64,000 nucleotides of DNA from Prolixibacteraceae bacterium (GCA_028683385.1 JAQUIJ010000002.1:1-64000); one strand, 5' to 3'; numbered from the stretch's first letter, positions 1-9,210 are shown. Notes: generated by a model not told the origin, from the sequence alone. Numbers and translations are program-made.

Positions 1-1
1 C

Positions 2-232
2 CCGATTCTGTGCGGAATCTTCGTGATCGAAAATCTTTCGGTAGTTATTCAGGTAGCTTATTTCAAATATACCAAACGGAAATATGGCGAAGGACGCCGT
101 GTTTTCCTGATGAGTCCGATCCACCATCATTTTCAGAAACAGGGAATACCTGAACCAAAAATTGTAACCCGTTTTTGGATTGTCGGGATTATCCTGGCGG
201 TATTGACGATCGTAACGTTGAAGATGAGGTAA
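2..232 (+). CDS. mraY: MraY, C-terminal end (partial)
   Basis: This is the end of phospho-N-acetylmuramoyl-pentapeptide transferase, the inner-membrane enzyme that makes lipid I from UDP-MurNAc-pentapeptide and undecaprenyl phosphate. The window begins inside the gene; the frame is open from base 2 and gives 76 residues. The diagnostic sequence is MSPIHHHFQ, the histidine motif near the MraY C-terminus, followed by a last hydrophobic helix ([15 protein letters not shown]) and a short basic end. Its position just upstream of murD and ftsW fits the conserved division and cell-wall cluster. Confidence 0.95.
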   Translation, partial: PILCGIFVIENLSVVIQVAYFKYTKRKYGEGRRVFLMSPIHHHFQKQGIPEPKIVTRFWIVGIILAVLTIVTLKMR

Positions 233-310
233 AACAGAAAAGAGAAAGTGATCAGTCGCAGTTGGCGGTCGCAGGGAAGATAGTCATTGGTCAATAGGAA
301 AAAGGAACCG

Positions 311-403
311 GCACCAGAGGTGCAAAATATTTGTAGAAGAAACAGAAAGAAGGAAATCGTCCGCGCAAAAAGTGTAGAAAAGCGTTGACCTTCTTGCGGA
401 CGA
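311..403. repeat. Palindromic repeats between mraY and murD
   Basis: Two small inverted repeats lie in the mraY-murD gap. GCACC-aga-GGTGC (311-323) is followed by AAAATATTTGTAG. An 8-bp stem TCGTCCGC/GCGGACGA (357-364 with 396-403) is followed by AATGGG. Both have relatives elsewhere in the window: the first resembles the element at 4297-4322 and the second those at 4366-4413, near 16473 and near 40276. They look like dispersed intergenic repeats rather than terminators, because no T-run follows. Confidence 0.6.
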
Positions 404-518
404 AATGGGTTAGAAATTGATAAAAGAAAAAAATAAGAAACATCGAATAAGAAACAAGAAACATCCAAGTTGTCGTTTTTGATTTCTTATTTCTAGTTCC
501 TTTTTGAAATTATATAAA

Positions 519-1856
519 ATGAAACAAAGAGCAGTCATATTAGGAGCCGCCGAGAGTGGAGTTGGTGCAGCCATTCTGGCGCGCAAACAAGGCTTCGACG
601 TGTTTGTATCTGACCTTGGAAGCATCAAAGACAAATACAAGAAAGAATTGACCGAGCGTCAGTTCGACTTTGAAGAGGGCCAACACACTGAGGAGAAAAT
701 ATTGAATGCGGATCTGATTATTAAAAGTCCGGGTATTCCTGATAAAGCGCAGCTGATCAAGAAACTGAAGGAAAAGGGAGTTCCAATTATTTCTGAAATC
801 GAATTTGCCGGAAGATACACTTCAGCAAAAAAGGTTTGCATTACTGGAAGTAACGGGAAAACCACCACGACGCTGCTGATATATCACATGTTTCAGAAAG
901 CGGGTTTGAATGTGGGTTTAGCCGGAAATGTGGGGCAGAGCATGGCCTGGCAGGTGGCTGAGCAGAATTTTGATTACTACGTGATTGAACTGAGCAGTTT
1001 CCAACTGGACGGAATGTACGAATTCAAAGCCGATATCGCCATTCTTCTGAATATCACTCCCGATCATTTGGATCGGTACGACTATAAAATGCAGAACTAC
1101 GTGGATTCGAAATTCAGGATTGCGCAAAATCAGACTGCCGATGATCTTTTCATCTATTGCGCCGACGATCCGGTAGTGAAGCTTGAAATGTCGAAACGGA
1201 AGTTGGGTGCCAGATGTATTCCTTTCGGATTGGGTGTTCCACCCGCAGAAGGCGCTGGAATTATTGATAACAACATGATTATTAACTGGGAACAAAATAT
1301 TTTTACTATGTCTATTTTAGATATTGCATTACAGGGGAGTCACAATACCTACAATTCGATGGCTGCGGGTATTTCAGGAAAGGCAGTGAACATCAGGAAC
1401 GAAAAAATTCGTGAGAGCATGGCCGATTTCAAAGGAGTTGAACATCGTCTCGAACGGTTTTTAAAAGTTCATGGCATTGAGTTCATCAACGACTCAAAAG
1501 CAACGAACATCAACTCAACCTGGTATGCGCTCGAAAGCATGACGCAGAAAACGGTTTGGATTGTTGGGGGAATTGACAAAGGAAACGACTATTCGGAATT
1601 GTACGAATTGGTTAAATCGAAGGTGAAAGCTATCGTTTGCCTGGGAGTTGACAATTCGAAAATTCTGGAAGCCTTTAAAAACCTTGGAATTGACATGGTT
1701 GAAACGCAATCGATGGAAGATGCTGTTCGTTCGGCTTATTTCCTGGCTAAGAATGGCGATACTGTATTGCTATCTCCGGCATGTGCAAGTTTCGATTTGT
1801 TCGAAAATTACGAAGACCGCGGTCATCAGTTTAAACAGGCAGTAAGGGAATTGTAA
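519..1856 (+). CDS. murD: MurD, UDP-MurNAc-L-alanine:D-glutamate ligase
   Basis: Cytoplasmic ATP-dependent ligase that adds D-glutamate to UDP-MurNAc-L-Ala in peptidoglycan precursor synthesis. The N-terminal part has the nucleotide-fold motif VILGAAESGVGAAILA. The central Mur-ligase P-loop is ITGSNGKTTTT near residue 110, followed by NITPDHLDRY. The C-terminal part has the family motifs GVEHRLE and NDSKATN. At 445 residues it has the usual length. I chose the ATG at 519; an in-frame TTG at 504 would only add five residues. It is followed one base after its stop by ftsW, so the two are surely co-transcribed. Confidence 0.96.
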   Translation: MKQRAVILGAAESGVGAAILARKQGFDVFVSDLGSIKDKYKKELTERQFDFEEGQHTEEKILNADLIIKSPGIPDKAQLIKKLKEKGVPIISEIEFAGRYTSAKKVCITGSNGKTTTTLLIYHMFQKAGLNVGLAGNVGQSMAWQVAEQNFDYYVIELSSFQLDGMYEFKADIAILLNITPDHLDRYDYKMQNYVDSKFRIAQNQTADDLFIYCADDPVVKLEMSKRKLGARCIPFGLGVPPAEGAGIIDNNMIINWEQNIFTMSILDIALQGSHNTYNSMAAGISGKAVNIRNEKIRESMADFKGVEHRLERFLKVHGIEFINDSKATNINSTWYALESMTQKTVWIVGGIDKGNDYSELYELVKSKVKAIVCLGVDNSKILEAFKNLGIDMVETQSMEDAVRSAYFLAKNGDTVLLSPACASFDLFENYEDRGHQFKQAVREL

Positions 1857-1857
1857 A

Positions 1858-3093
1858 ATGGCAGGCAGACTGGCTAAAATATTTAAAGGGGATTTAACGC
1901 TTTGGGTGATACTGATCTTTTTATCACTGATTTCATTGGTCATTGTGTACAGTGCAACCGGGAAACTGGCCTATCGCGAAGCTAACGGAAATACGATGTA
2001 TTACCTGATTAGGCAGGTTTTGTTTATCCTGGTGGGATTTGGAATTATGCTTTTCCTGGTGAATGTTTTACCGGTTACGCTTTATTTCAAAATATCTCCT
2101 GTGCTGATTGGGATTACCATCTTTACCCTGATTTTAGCCATCATTCAGTATAAATTAACAGGTAGCGCCGATAATAAGGAAACTTCGCGCTCGTTAAATA
2201 TGCCCTTCTTTAGCTTTCAGCCGGCCGAGTTGGCGAAGATTTCCCTGATTATGTATGCGGCGCGGCTGTTGTCAAAAGCTCAACGCACCGAAGAAGAACT
2301 TAAAATAGCATTTTATTGGATTACCGGAGTTTCCGGAGTAGTTTGTTTCCTTATTTTCATGAGCAATTTCTCTACGGCTGCTCTTGTATTTGTTACCATT
2401 CTGATCCTGATGCTGATTGCCCGTGTTTCGTTTAAATATATTTTGTCTCTTGTTAGCGCCGGAATTGTGGCTGTATTTCTGATCTATGGGGCAGCAACTG
2501 TTTTTCCTGACAGTATCGGGAAAGCTGGACGTATTGCCACCGTAAAAGGACGTATCGACGATTTTATTCATGGCGATAATAATGCAGTAAATGGTACTAC
2601 TCAGGCCGATTATGCACGCCTGGCAATTTTCGAGGGCGGCGTATTGGGAAAAGGTCCTGGCAACAGTGAAGTAAGTAATTACATGGAAGCTGGCTACAAC
2701 GACTTTATCTATGCCATTTTTATTGAAGAATACGGTTTTGTTGGCGGTGCATTTCTGGCCTTGCTTTACCTTATTCTATTATTCCGGGGAGTTATTATTG
2801 TTCGCCGCTGCGATCGAACGTTTCCGGCATTTATGGTCACGGGCCTGGTATTGCTGATGACGTTTCAGGCATTCATCAATATGGCAGTTTCGGTGGGTGC
2901 CGTTCCTGTTACAGGACAGCCTTTGCCGTGGGTAAGTATGGGAGGTTCGTCGATGTTGTTTACCGCTGCTTCTTTTGGAGTTATTCTGGCAGTGAGCGCG
3001 AACAATCAAAAAAATAAAGCATTGGCAGAACAACCAGAACAGGCAGAGCAATCTGCTCCTGTTGAACCGCAAAACGAAGATCAGGCTTTATGA
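1858..3093 (+). CDS. ftsW: FtsW, septal peptidoglycan polymerase (SEDS family)
   Basis: Multi-spanning inner-membrane SEDS protein that polymerises glycan strands from lipid II at the division septum. The 411 residues contain about ten hydrophobic segments. The family signatures are IVYSATGKLAYR in the first helix region and, late in the protein, GAVPVTGQPLPWVSMGGSS, which matches the conserved P-x-T-G-x-x-L-P-x-x-S-x-G-G-S-S loop. The hydrophilic C-terminus (residues ~390-411) is rich in Glu, Gln and Pro. It starts one base after murD ends and overlaps murG by 4 bp. It is FtsW rather than RodA because of this cluster position. Confidence 0.95.
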   Translation: MAGRLAKIFKGDLTLWVILIFLSLISLVIVYSATGKLAYREANGNTMYYLIRQVLFILVGFGIMLFLVNVLPVTLYFKISPVLIGITIFTLILAIIQYKLTGSADNKETSRSLNMPFFSFQPAELAKISLIMYAARLLSKAQRTEEELKIAFYWITGVSGVVCFLIFMSNFSTAALVFVTILILMLIARVSFKYILSLVSAGIVAVFLIYGAATVFPDSIGKAGRIATVKGRIDDFIHGDNNAVNGTTQADYARLAIFEGGVLGKGPGNSEVSNYMEAGYNDFIYAIFIEEYGFVGGAFLALLYLILLFRGVIIVRRCDRTFPAFMVTGLVLLMTFQAFINMAVSVGAVPVTGQPLPWVSMGGSSMLFTAASFGVILAVSANNQKNKALAEQPEQAEQSAPVEPQNEDQAL

Positions 3094-4220
3094 AAAAATT
3101 AAAAGTCATAGTAAGTGGAGGAGGAACCGGAGGACATATTTTTCCAGCAGTTTCCATTGCCAACGAGATACGGGATCGTTTGCCCGAAACAGAGATCCTG
3201 TTTGTCGGCGCTCTCGGCAAAATGGAGATGGAACGAGTTCCGGCAGCCGGCTACCGCATTGTTGGTTTGCCGGTCGTTGGCTTTCCACGGAAGCCCTCGC
3301 TGAAGATGTTGACTTTCTTCTGGAAGTTATTTCAGAGTATGCGTTTGGCCAATAAAGTGATTGTCGATTTTGAGCCTGATGTGGCTATTGGTGTTGGGGG
3401 ATTTGCCAGCGGACCGGTGTTGAAGGCTGCCGTTCGTAAAGGTGTTCCGGCTGTACTTCAGGAACAGAATTCATATGCCGGAGTGACCAACAAGTTGCTG
3501 TCATCGAAGGTGAATAAAATTTGCGTAGCCTATCCAAATATGGAACGCTATTTCCCGGCTGAAAAGATTGTGGTTACCGGTAATCCGATCCGTAGAAATC
3601 TGATTGATGCGGTAGTTAATAAAACAGAGGCTTACGATTATTTTAAACTGAATGCTGAAAAACCGGTAGTGTTGCTTGTTGGAGGAAGTTTGGGAGCACG
3701 TACGCTGAATGAAAGTGTAATGGCCAATCTGGAGCTGATTCGCAAGTCTGATGCTCAGGTAGTTTGGCAAACAGGAAGCTACTATTATAAAGAAATGCTT
3801 GAGCGATTGGGCGACAATTGTCCGAAGAATCTTCAGGCGATGGAATTTGTTTCGCGGATGGATTTGGCCTATGCTGTGGCTGATGTAGTCATCTCAAGAG
3901 CTGGCGCAGGTACCATTTCGGAGCTTTGCTTATTGGGCAAACCGTCGGTTTTGGTGCCGTCGCCCAATGTGGCCGAGGACCATCAGACCAAAAATGCCAT
4001 GGCGTTGGTTGATAATCAGGCCGCTTTGTTGATAAAAGATGCCGATTCGAAAGAACAATTATGGCAAGAGACCTTTAAATTGCTCAACGATAAAATGAAG
4101 TTAAAGAGTCTGTCAGAAAATATGATAAAGCTGGGCAAACCGAATGCTGCCAAAGAAATTGTGGATGTGATTCTGGAGGTAGTTGAGAGTCGGAAGTCAG
4201 AAGCCAGAAGTCAGAAGTAA
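3090..4220 (+). CDS. murG: MurG, lipid II synthase
   Basis: Peripheral inner-face membrane enzyme (GT28) that transfers GlcNAc from UDP-GlcNAc to lipid I. The N-terminal glycine-rich motif SGGGTGGHIFPA, the IGVGGFASGP loop and the C-domain stretch VISRAGAGTISEL followed by GKPSVLVPSP and EDHQTKNA are all diagnostic. The start overlaps ftsW by 4 bp (ATGA). The last dozen residues (ESRKSEARSQK) are encoded by a short repetitive AGTCAGAAG tract that resembles dispersed intergenic repeats here, so the extreme C-terminus is probably a recent, unconserved run-through. Confidence 0.95.
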   Translation: MKKLKVIVSGGGTGGHIFPAVSIANEIRDRLPETEILFVGALGKMEMERVPAAGYRIVGLPVVGFPRKPSLKMLTFFWKLFQSMRLANKVIVDFEPDVAIGVGGFASGPVLKAAVRKGVPAVLQEQNSYAGVTNKLLSSKVNKICVAYPNMERYFPAEKIVVTGNPIRRNLIDAVVNKTEAYDYFKLNAEKPVVLLVGGSLGARTLNESVMANLELIRKSDAQVVWQTGSYYYKEMLERLGDNCPKNLQAMEFVSRMDLAYAVADVVISRAGAGTISELCLLGKPSVLVPSPNVAEDHQTKNAMALVDNQAALLIKDADSKEQLWQETFKLLNDKMKLKSLSENMIKLGKPNAAKEIVDVILEVVESRKSEARSQK

Positions 4221-4250
4221 AACGAATATTGATCTGGCTATATCCTTTGC

Positions 4251-4413
4251 AGTTGGCTTTAGCCAACGGGTTGAGGGGAGAAAAATAAATGAGTTCAGCT
4301 CCGTAGGAGCGAAATATTAATAGCGCCGGGTTTCAACCCGGGGGAAAGAAAAAACCGAAGGCACCCCGTCCGCGCGATAAAAATAAGAAGAGTGAAGGTC
4401 TCCTTTCGGACGG
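4251..4413. repeat. Cluster of four different palindromes between murG and murC
   Basis: The 228-bp gap is almost filled by hairpin-forming repeats: GTTGGC-ttta-GCCAAC (4251-4266), GCTCC-gta-GGAGC (4297-4309) followed by GAAATATTAATAGC, CCGGGTT-tc-AACCCGG (4326-4341), and the long-loop pair CCGTCCG/CGGACGG (4366-4372 with 4407-4413). The first and last have relatives at 16390-16490. None has a terminator-like T-run, so transcription may continue into murC. They look like REP-type dispersed elements accumulated at one site. Confidence 0.7.
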
Positions 4414-4448
4414 AATGAATGGAATGAAAAAAAAGAAGTAAAAATAGA

Positions 4449-5837
4449 ATGTTAAAATTTACCGACATAAAGCAAGTGTATTTCCTCGGAATCGGGGGAA
4501 TTGGGATGAGCGCTCTGGCACGTTATTTTGCGAGTCAGGACATCGCTGTTTCAGGTTACGACCGCACGGCTACTGAATTAACTGCTGCCCTTGAAAACGA
4601 AGGAATTAATGTGCATTATAACGACGATCCGGCTATGTTACCAGTCAATCTGAATTTAGCTGATTCGCTGATCGTTTATACACCTGCAGTGCCAGCTACT
4701 CACAAAGAATTAAATGCCTTGATTAGTCACGGGTTCGATATTCATAAACGCGCCGAAGTACTTGGTATCATTTGTAATAGTAAACGGACTATCGCCGTTG
4801 CCGGAACCCATGGTAAAACCTCTGTATCGACAATTACCGCACACATTCTGAAGTCATCGACCAAAGGTTGCGCTGCTTTTATGGGTGGAATTTCTAAAAA
4901 TTATAAAACCAACCTGTTACTCGACGATACAGGCAGCGAGTGGATTGTTGCTGAAGCCGATGAGTTCGACCGTTCGTTCCTGCACCTTAAACCTGAACTG
5001 GCAGTGATTACCTCTATGGATGCCGATCATTTGGATATTTACGGAACGCACGAAAAAGTAATCGAAAGCTTTAAACTTTTCGCCGGAAATATTAAAGAGG
5101 GTGGGGCGTTGGTTCATAAAAAGGGACTTCCGCTGGGTACTGATCCTTCAGTCAAATACAAAGCCTATTCGTATTCAATTACTGAAATTGCTGATTTTTG
5201 CGCAGTTAATATAGAGCTGAAAGATGGCTATTATCAGTTCGACCTGAAAACTCCGGAACGTACCATCGAAAAACTGGTGCTGAATTATCCGGGCTTGTTG
5301 AATGTTGAGAATGCGGTTGCTGCATCTGCTCTGTCACTTTTGGCAGGTGTTTCTCCGGAAGAAATTCGTGGTGCACTGGCAACTTACGCTGGTGTTAAAC
5401 GCCGGTTCGACATCCACCTGAAAAATGAAAACTTTGTGCTGATTGATGACTATGCGCATCATCCGGAAGAACTTCGCGCGACCATTCAATCGGTTCGCGA
5501 CATTTATAAAAACCGGACATTGACGGGCGTATTCCAGCCGCACCTTTACAGCCGCACCAGCGATTTTGCTGAAGGTTTTGCTAAGAGTCTTGATCTGTTG
5601 GATGAAATTGTTCTGCTCGATATTTATCCGGCACGCGAATTACCGATGGAGGGCGTGACTTCGGAATTGATTTTTAAACAACTGAAAAATACAAATAAGC
5701 GATTGTGTGCCAAGGCAGAATTGGTAAAACTGGCTGCCACATTTAAACCGGGAATAATAATAATGATGGGCGCTGGCGATATTGACACGCTGGTTGAACC
5801 GGTAAAAGGGCAATTATTGAAGTATGAGGATCGTTAA
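4449..5837 (+). CDS. murC: MurC, UDP-MurNAc:L-alanine ligase
   Basis: First amino-acid ligase of peptidoglycan precursor synthesis, cytoplasmic and ATP-dependent. Visible motifs are the N-terminal dinucleotide fold FLGIGGIGMSALA, the Mur-ligase P-loop VAGTHGKTSVST near residue 119, EADEFDRSFLHL, the metal/ATP-binding SMDADHLDIYGT, and the C-terminal DDYAHHPEELRAT followed by FQPHLYSRT. At 462 residues it is typical. Its stop overlaps the ftsQ start by 14 bp, so the two are translationally linked. The only real gap in the cluster, filled with repeats, is upstream of it. Confidence 0.96.
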   Translation: MLKFTDIKQVYFLGIGGIGMSALARYFASQDIAVSGYDRTATELTAALENEGINVHYNDDPAMLPVNLNLADSLIVYTPAVPATHKELNALISHGFDIHKRAEVLGIICNSKRTIAVAGTHGKTSVSTITAHILKSSTKGCAAFMGGISKNYKTNLLLDDTGSEWIVAEADEFDRSFLHLKPELAVITSMDADHLDIYGTHEKVIESFKLFAGNIKEGGALVHKKGLPLGTDPSVKYKAYSYSITEIADFCAVNIELKDGYYQFDLKTPERTIEKLVLNYPGLLNVENAVAASALSLLAGVSPEEIRGALATYAGVKRRFDIHLKNENFVLIDDYAHHPEELRATIQSVRDIYKNRTLTGVFQPHLYSRTSDFAEGFAKSLDLLDEIVLLDIYPARELPMEGVTSELIFKQLKNTNKRLCAKAELVKLAATFKPGIIIMMGAGDIDTLVEPVKGQLLKYEDR

Positions 5838-6579
5838 AAAGATATTGATCATTTTCGGATGGATGTGTCTGGTAGGAGCTATCGGATTTACAATCTACTA
5901 CGCTTACATGGAACGCGAGGCTGTGAGGTGTCAGGAAATTGTAGTGAATATCAATCCGAATTCTCCAAAATTTCTTGACGAAGCAGAGATTGCAAATATG
6001 ATTGAAAAATCGGGTGAAATGATTATCGGAAACAGGCTTTCGAAGATTAATATCAATTTAGTGGAGACTAAACTTAATTCATCTTCATCGCTGGCTAATG
6101 TGCAGGTTTTCAAAAAGGTCGAATCCAAAGGTTTGTCGTTTAAGGGGAAATTGGTGGTTAGTTTGGATGAAAGAACCCCAATTATCCGGATCAAAAATTC
6201 GACAGATGACTACTATATGGATATGGAGGGAAATAAAATTCCGACATCGCCAAAATATGTTGAGCGGATTATGATTGCTTCGGGACCCATTGCTGATCCG
6301 GAGATACAGAAGAATTTGCTAAAAATGGCCGATTTTGTGAATAAAGATGATTTTTGGAGAGCTCAAATTGAGCAGGTTTTTGTTCAGGCCAATGGCGAGT
6401 TACTGTTGTTGCCACAGGTTGGTGATTACCTGATTGAGTTTGGGACTCCGGATGATTTTGTTGTGAAATTTAGAAACTTAAAAGAAGTATACCAGCAGGG
6501 ATTTAAGAATCTGGGCTGGAACAAGTATCGAACTATCAGTGTGAAATATCGGAACCAGGTTGTTTGTACAAAAAAGTAG
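5824..6579 (+). CDS. ftsQ: FtsQ-like division protein
   Basis: Bitopic inner-membrane divisome protein that bridges early cytoplasmic and late periplasmic division proteins. It has one N-terminal membrane helix (residues ~5-24, ILIIFGWMCLVGAIGFTIYY) followed by a periplasmic region of about 225 residues with a POTRA-like start and an FtsQ-type beta domain containing LDERTPIIRI. Sequence conservation in this family is low, so the call rests on topology, length (251 residues) and position between murC and ftsA. It overlaps murC by 14 bp and precedes ftsA by 3 bp. Confidence 0.9.
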   Translation: MRIVKKILIIFGWMCLVGAIGFTIYYAYMEREAVRCQEIVVNINPNSPKFLDEAEIANMIEKSGEMIIGNRLSKININLVETKLNSSSSLANVQVFKKVESKGLSFKGKLVVSLDERTPIIRIKNSTDDYYMDMEGNKIPTSPKYVERIMIASGPIADPEIQKNLLKMADFVNKDDFWRAQIEQVFVQANGELLLLPQVGDYLIEFGTPDDFVVKFRNLKEVYQQGFKNLGWNKYRTISVKYRNQVVCTKK

Positions 6580-6582
6580 ATT

Positions 6583-7872
6583 ATGGACAAGAACGAGAAA
6601 ATTTTTGCAGCAGTAGATATCGGATCTACAAAAATTGTGGCCCTTGCCGGTAAAAAGAACGAAGAGGGAAAAATCCAGATTGTTGGACTTGGACATAGTG
6701 CATCGAGAGGCGTTAAACGGGGTGTTGTTCTGAATGTTGAAGAAGCTTTTGCCGCCATCAGCGATGCTCTTGGACAGGCTGAAAAAGAAAGCGGACAGGA
6801 CATCGAAACCGTTTTCGTAAACATTTCGGGGCAGCAGCTTACCACCCAAACAACGCGTCAGCAAAAAGTGTTTGGCCGCGATCATTGTGTGTCGGAATCC
6901 GATATTGACCAAATGATCCAAATGGCTCGTCAGATTAACCTGGCAGAAGGAATGTCGATATATCACACAAATTCTGAGTTTTATACCATCGATGGGGAAT
7001 CAGGAATAACCAATCCGGTAGGTTCAATCTGTGAAAAAATTGAAGCCAATTTTAAAGTTCATATTGCTCCCGATTCGTATCAGCGCAACATTGCCATGTG
7101 TTTCGATCGTGGTTCAATCCAGGTTCATAATGCCATTCTCGATCCGATTGCCTCTTCCGAAGTGGTATTAACCGAAGAAGAAAAAGAAACCGGTGTAGCG
7201 TTAGTTGACATCGGTGGCGGAACGACTAAAATTTCCATTTTTTATGAAGGTGTACTTTGTCATACCTCGATGGTTCCGTTTGGAGGGAATGTGGTCACCA
7301 TGGACATTAAAGAAGGCTGTTCCATAACTGTTAGGCAGGCCGAATCGCTGAAAGTTCAGTTTGGACAGGCGATGGCCGATTTTGCTCCGGAAGATAAAGT
7401 GGTAACCATCCCGATTAACGGATGGGAACCGAAACAGATATCGTTTAAAAGCCTGGCTCACATTATTCAGGCCCGGATGGAAGAGATTGTGGTTCAATTT
7501 TTCTACCAGATTCGCAAATCAGGTTATGTCGATAAACTCGGTGCCGGAATTGTAATTACAGGTGGCACTTCCTTGTTGCCTAATTTGGGGCAATTGGTTA
7601 AGTTTCATACTGGATTCGATGTCCGCATTGGAAAACCAAACCTGAATACATTTGTTGTCCGGAAGGGCATCGACGATCCGCGCTTTGCAACTGCATTGGG
7701 TTTACTTAAAATGGCTGCAGAGGAAGAAGGCTTGTACGGGAAAAAAGGACGCAGGAAAATGAGGAAGGAAAAGTCGAATGAGCCTGGAATATTATCGAAA
7801 ATGCAAAATAAAATTGTTCAGGGTGTAATTGGTTTTTTTGAAGAAGTCCCTGCAGATACGGAAATGACTTAA
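6583..7872 (+). CDS. ftsA: FtsA, actin-like membrane anchor of FtsZ
   Basis: Cytoplasmic actin-fold ATPase that tethers FtsZ to the membrane. Phosphate-binding loops are AAVDIGSTKIVAL at the N-terminus and VALVDIGGGTTKISI near residue 205; ITGGTSLLPNL near residue 326 is the adenosine motif. SHS2 (1C) domain sequence lies between the first two. The C-terminus ends in a short amphipathic stretch (KIVQGVIGFFEEV, ~residues 408-420), as expected of a membrane-targeting helix. With two ftsZ genes directly downstream, the question is which of them it binds. Confidence 0.95.
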   Translation: MDKNEKIFAAVDIGSTKIVALAGKKNEEGKIQIVGLGHSASRGVKRGVVLNVEEAFAAISDALGQAEKESGQDIETVFVNISGQQLTTQTTRQQKVFGRDHCVSESDIDQMIQMARQINLAEGMSIYHTNSEFYTIDGESGITNPVGSICEKIEANFKVHIAPDSYQRNIAMCFDRGSIQVHNAILDPIASSEVVLTEEEKETGVALVDIGGGTTKISIFYEGVLCHTSMVPFGGNVVTMDIKEGCSITVRQAESLKVQFGQAMADFAPEDKVVTIPINGWEPKQISFKSLAHIIQARMEEIVVQFFYQIRKSGYVDKLGAGIVITGGTSLLPNLGQLVKFHTGFDVRIGKPNLNTFVVRKGIDDPRFATALGLLKMAAEEEGLYGKKGRRKMRKEKSNEPGILSKMQNKIVQGVIGFFEEVPADTEMT

Positions 7873-7897
7873 GAATAAATATAATCAAGTCTGCCTT

Positions 7898-9181
7898 ATG
7901 ATTATTGATGAACTATTTAACTTCGGATTAGAACGCGCAAACTCCTCCATCATCAAGGTCATTGGTGTTGGCGGAGGTGGGTGTAATGCCGTCAAGAACA
8001 TGTTTGAAGAGGGCATTGAAGGTGTAAATTTCATGGTTTGCAATACGGATGCACAGGCGATGCAAAACAACCCTGTGCCGGTAAGAATACAGCTTGGGGT
8101 AACCCTCACTGGAGGCCGGGGTGCGGGTAATCTTCCGGAACAGGGAGAGCAAGCTGCCATCGAAAACCTGGACGACATTCGCGAAATGCTTGAAGGCACA
8201 ACCAAAATGGTGTTTATCACCGCCGGAATGGGAGGTGGAACCGGTACTGGTGCTGCCCCTGTGATTGCCCGACTAGCGCGCGAATTAGATATTTTGACCA
8301 TTGCCGTTGTAACTATTCCTTCACGTTCTGAGGGGAAACGAAGGTTCGATCAGGCGCTTGAAGGGGTTGAAAAGTTGAAGGAACATGTTGACAGCATGCT
8401 GGTTATAAGCAACGAAAAGCTTCACAAAATATACGGCAATCTCCCCGCATCACAGGCATTTAAGAAAGCTGACAATATCATAACCACTGCGGTAAAAGGA
8501 GTTGCCGAGATTATTACACTTCACGGAAATATCAATATCGACTTTGCCGACGTTAGTACTGTGATGGCAGGAAGTGAGGTTTTCATCATGGGAACTGGAT
8601 TAGCCGAAGGGCCGAACCGTGCCATGAATGCGGTTAGGCAGGCTCTTGAATCGCCATTGCTCGATAGCAGCAGCATCCGTGGAACAAAAGACATTCTGCT
8701 CAACATTATCTCCGGAACCGAGGAAATTACCATGAGTGAGATTGGCGAGATCATCGATTATTTGCAGGATGAAGCTGGTCAGGATGCCACCATTATCTGG
8801 GGAAATGGTACCGATCCAAAGTTAGCGGATCAGATTAGCGTAACCATTATTGCCACCGGATTTGATATTAATCCAAACCGTTTGTTTCAGCCTCCGGTTG
8901 AGATGGTCGAATTGCTGAATGAAGAGTCTGCTTTCGAAATTAATCTGGAAGACGATAATTTGTTTCTGAAAAACGAACCGGTGGAACCCAAAGAAGAACC
9001 TGTTCGTGCACAAGCATATACTGCAAAACCTAAAAAGAAAACAAGAAAAGAAAAGAAACAATTGGCAGATGATCCGGAAAACGCCAATGTGGATGGATGG
9101 TTTTTTAGGCAGTTTACTAAATTCTTTGACGATAAAGACAATTCTGATACACCTGTTTCGGAAGAGAATACAAATCAATAA
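7898..9181 (+). CDS. ftsZ: FtsZ paralogue 1 (lacks a recognisable C-terminal peptide)
   Basis: Tubulin-like GTPase, 427 residues. The GTP-binding core is intact: VGGGGCNAV near residue 25, CNTDAQA, the tubulin signature GGGTGTGAAPVIA at ~112, and the T7-loop catalytic residues in NIDFADVSTVM. It should therefore be able to form polymers and hydrolyse GTP. The core ends near residue 325 (SVTIIATGF). The rest is an acidic/basic linker (KPKKKTRKEKK) followed by VDGWFFRQFTKFFDD (~398-412), aromatic and basic, and a short acidic end. I see no IPAxxR-type peptide, which normally binds FtsA and other partners. The second ftsZ begins 29 bp downstream. The two products share a core but differ over much of their length, so the duplication is not recent. 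Confidence 0.93.
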   Translation: MIIDELFNFGLERANSSIIKVIGVGGGGCNAVKNMFEEGIEGVNFMVCNTDAQAMQNNPVPVRIQLGVTLTGGRGAGNLPEQGEQAAIENLDDIREMLEGTTKMVFITAGMGGGTGTGAAPVIARLARELDILTIAVVTIPSRSEGKRRFDQALEGVEKLKEHVDSMLVISNEKLHKIYGNLPASQAFKKADNIITTAVKGVAEIITLHGNINIDFADVSTVMAGSEVFIMGTGLAEGPNRAMNAVRQALESPLLDSSSIRGTKDILLNIISGTEEITMSEIGEIIDYLQDEAGQDATIIWGNGTDPKLADQISVTIIATGFDINPNRLFQPPVEMVELLNEESAFEINLEDDNLFLKNEPVEPKEEPVRAQAYTAKPKKKTRKEKKQLADDPENANVDGWFFRQFTKFFDDKDNSDTPVSEENTNQ

Positions 9182-9210
9182 AGTATAAACACGAAATAAA
9201 ATAGACGATC

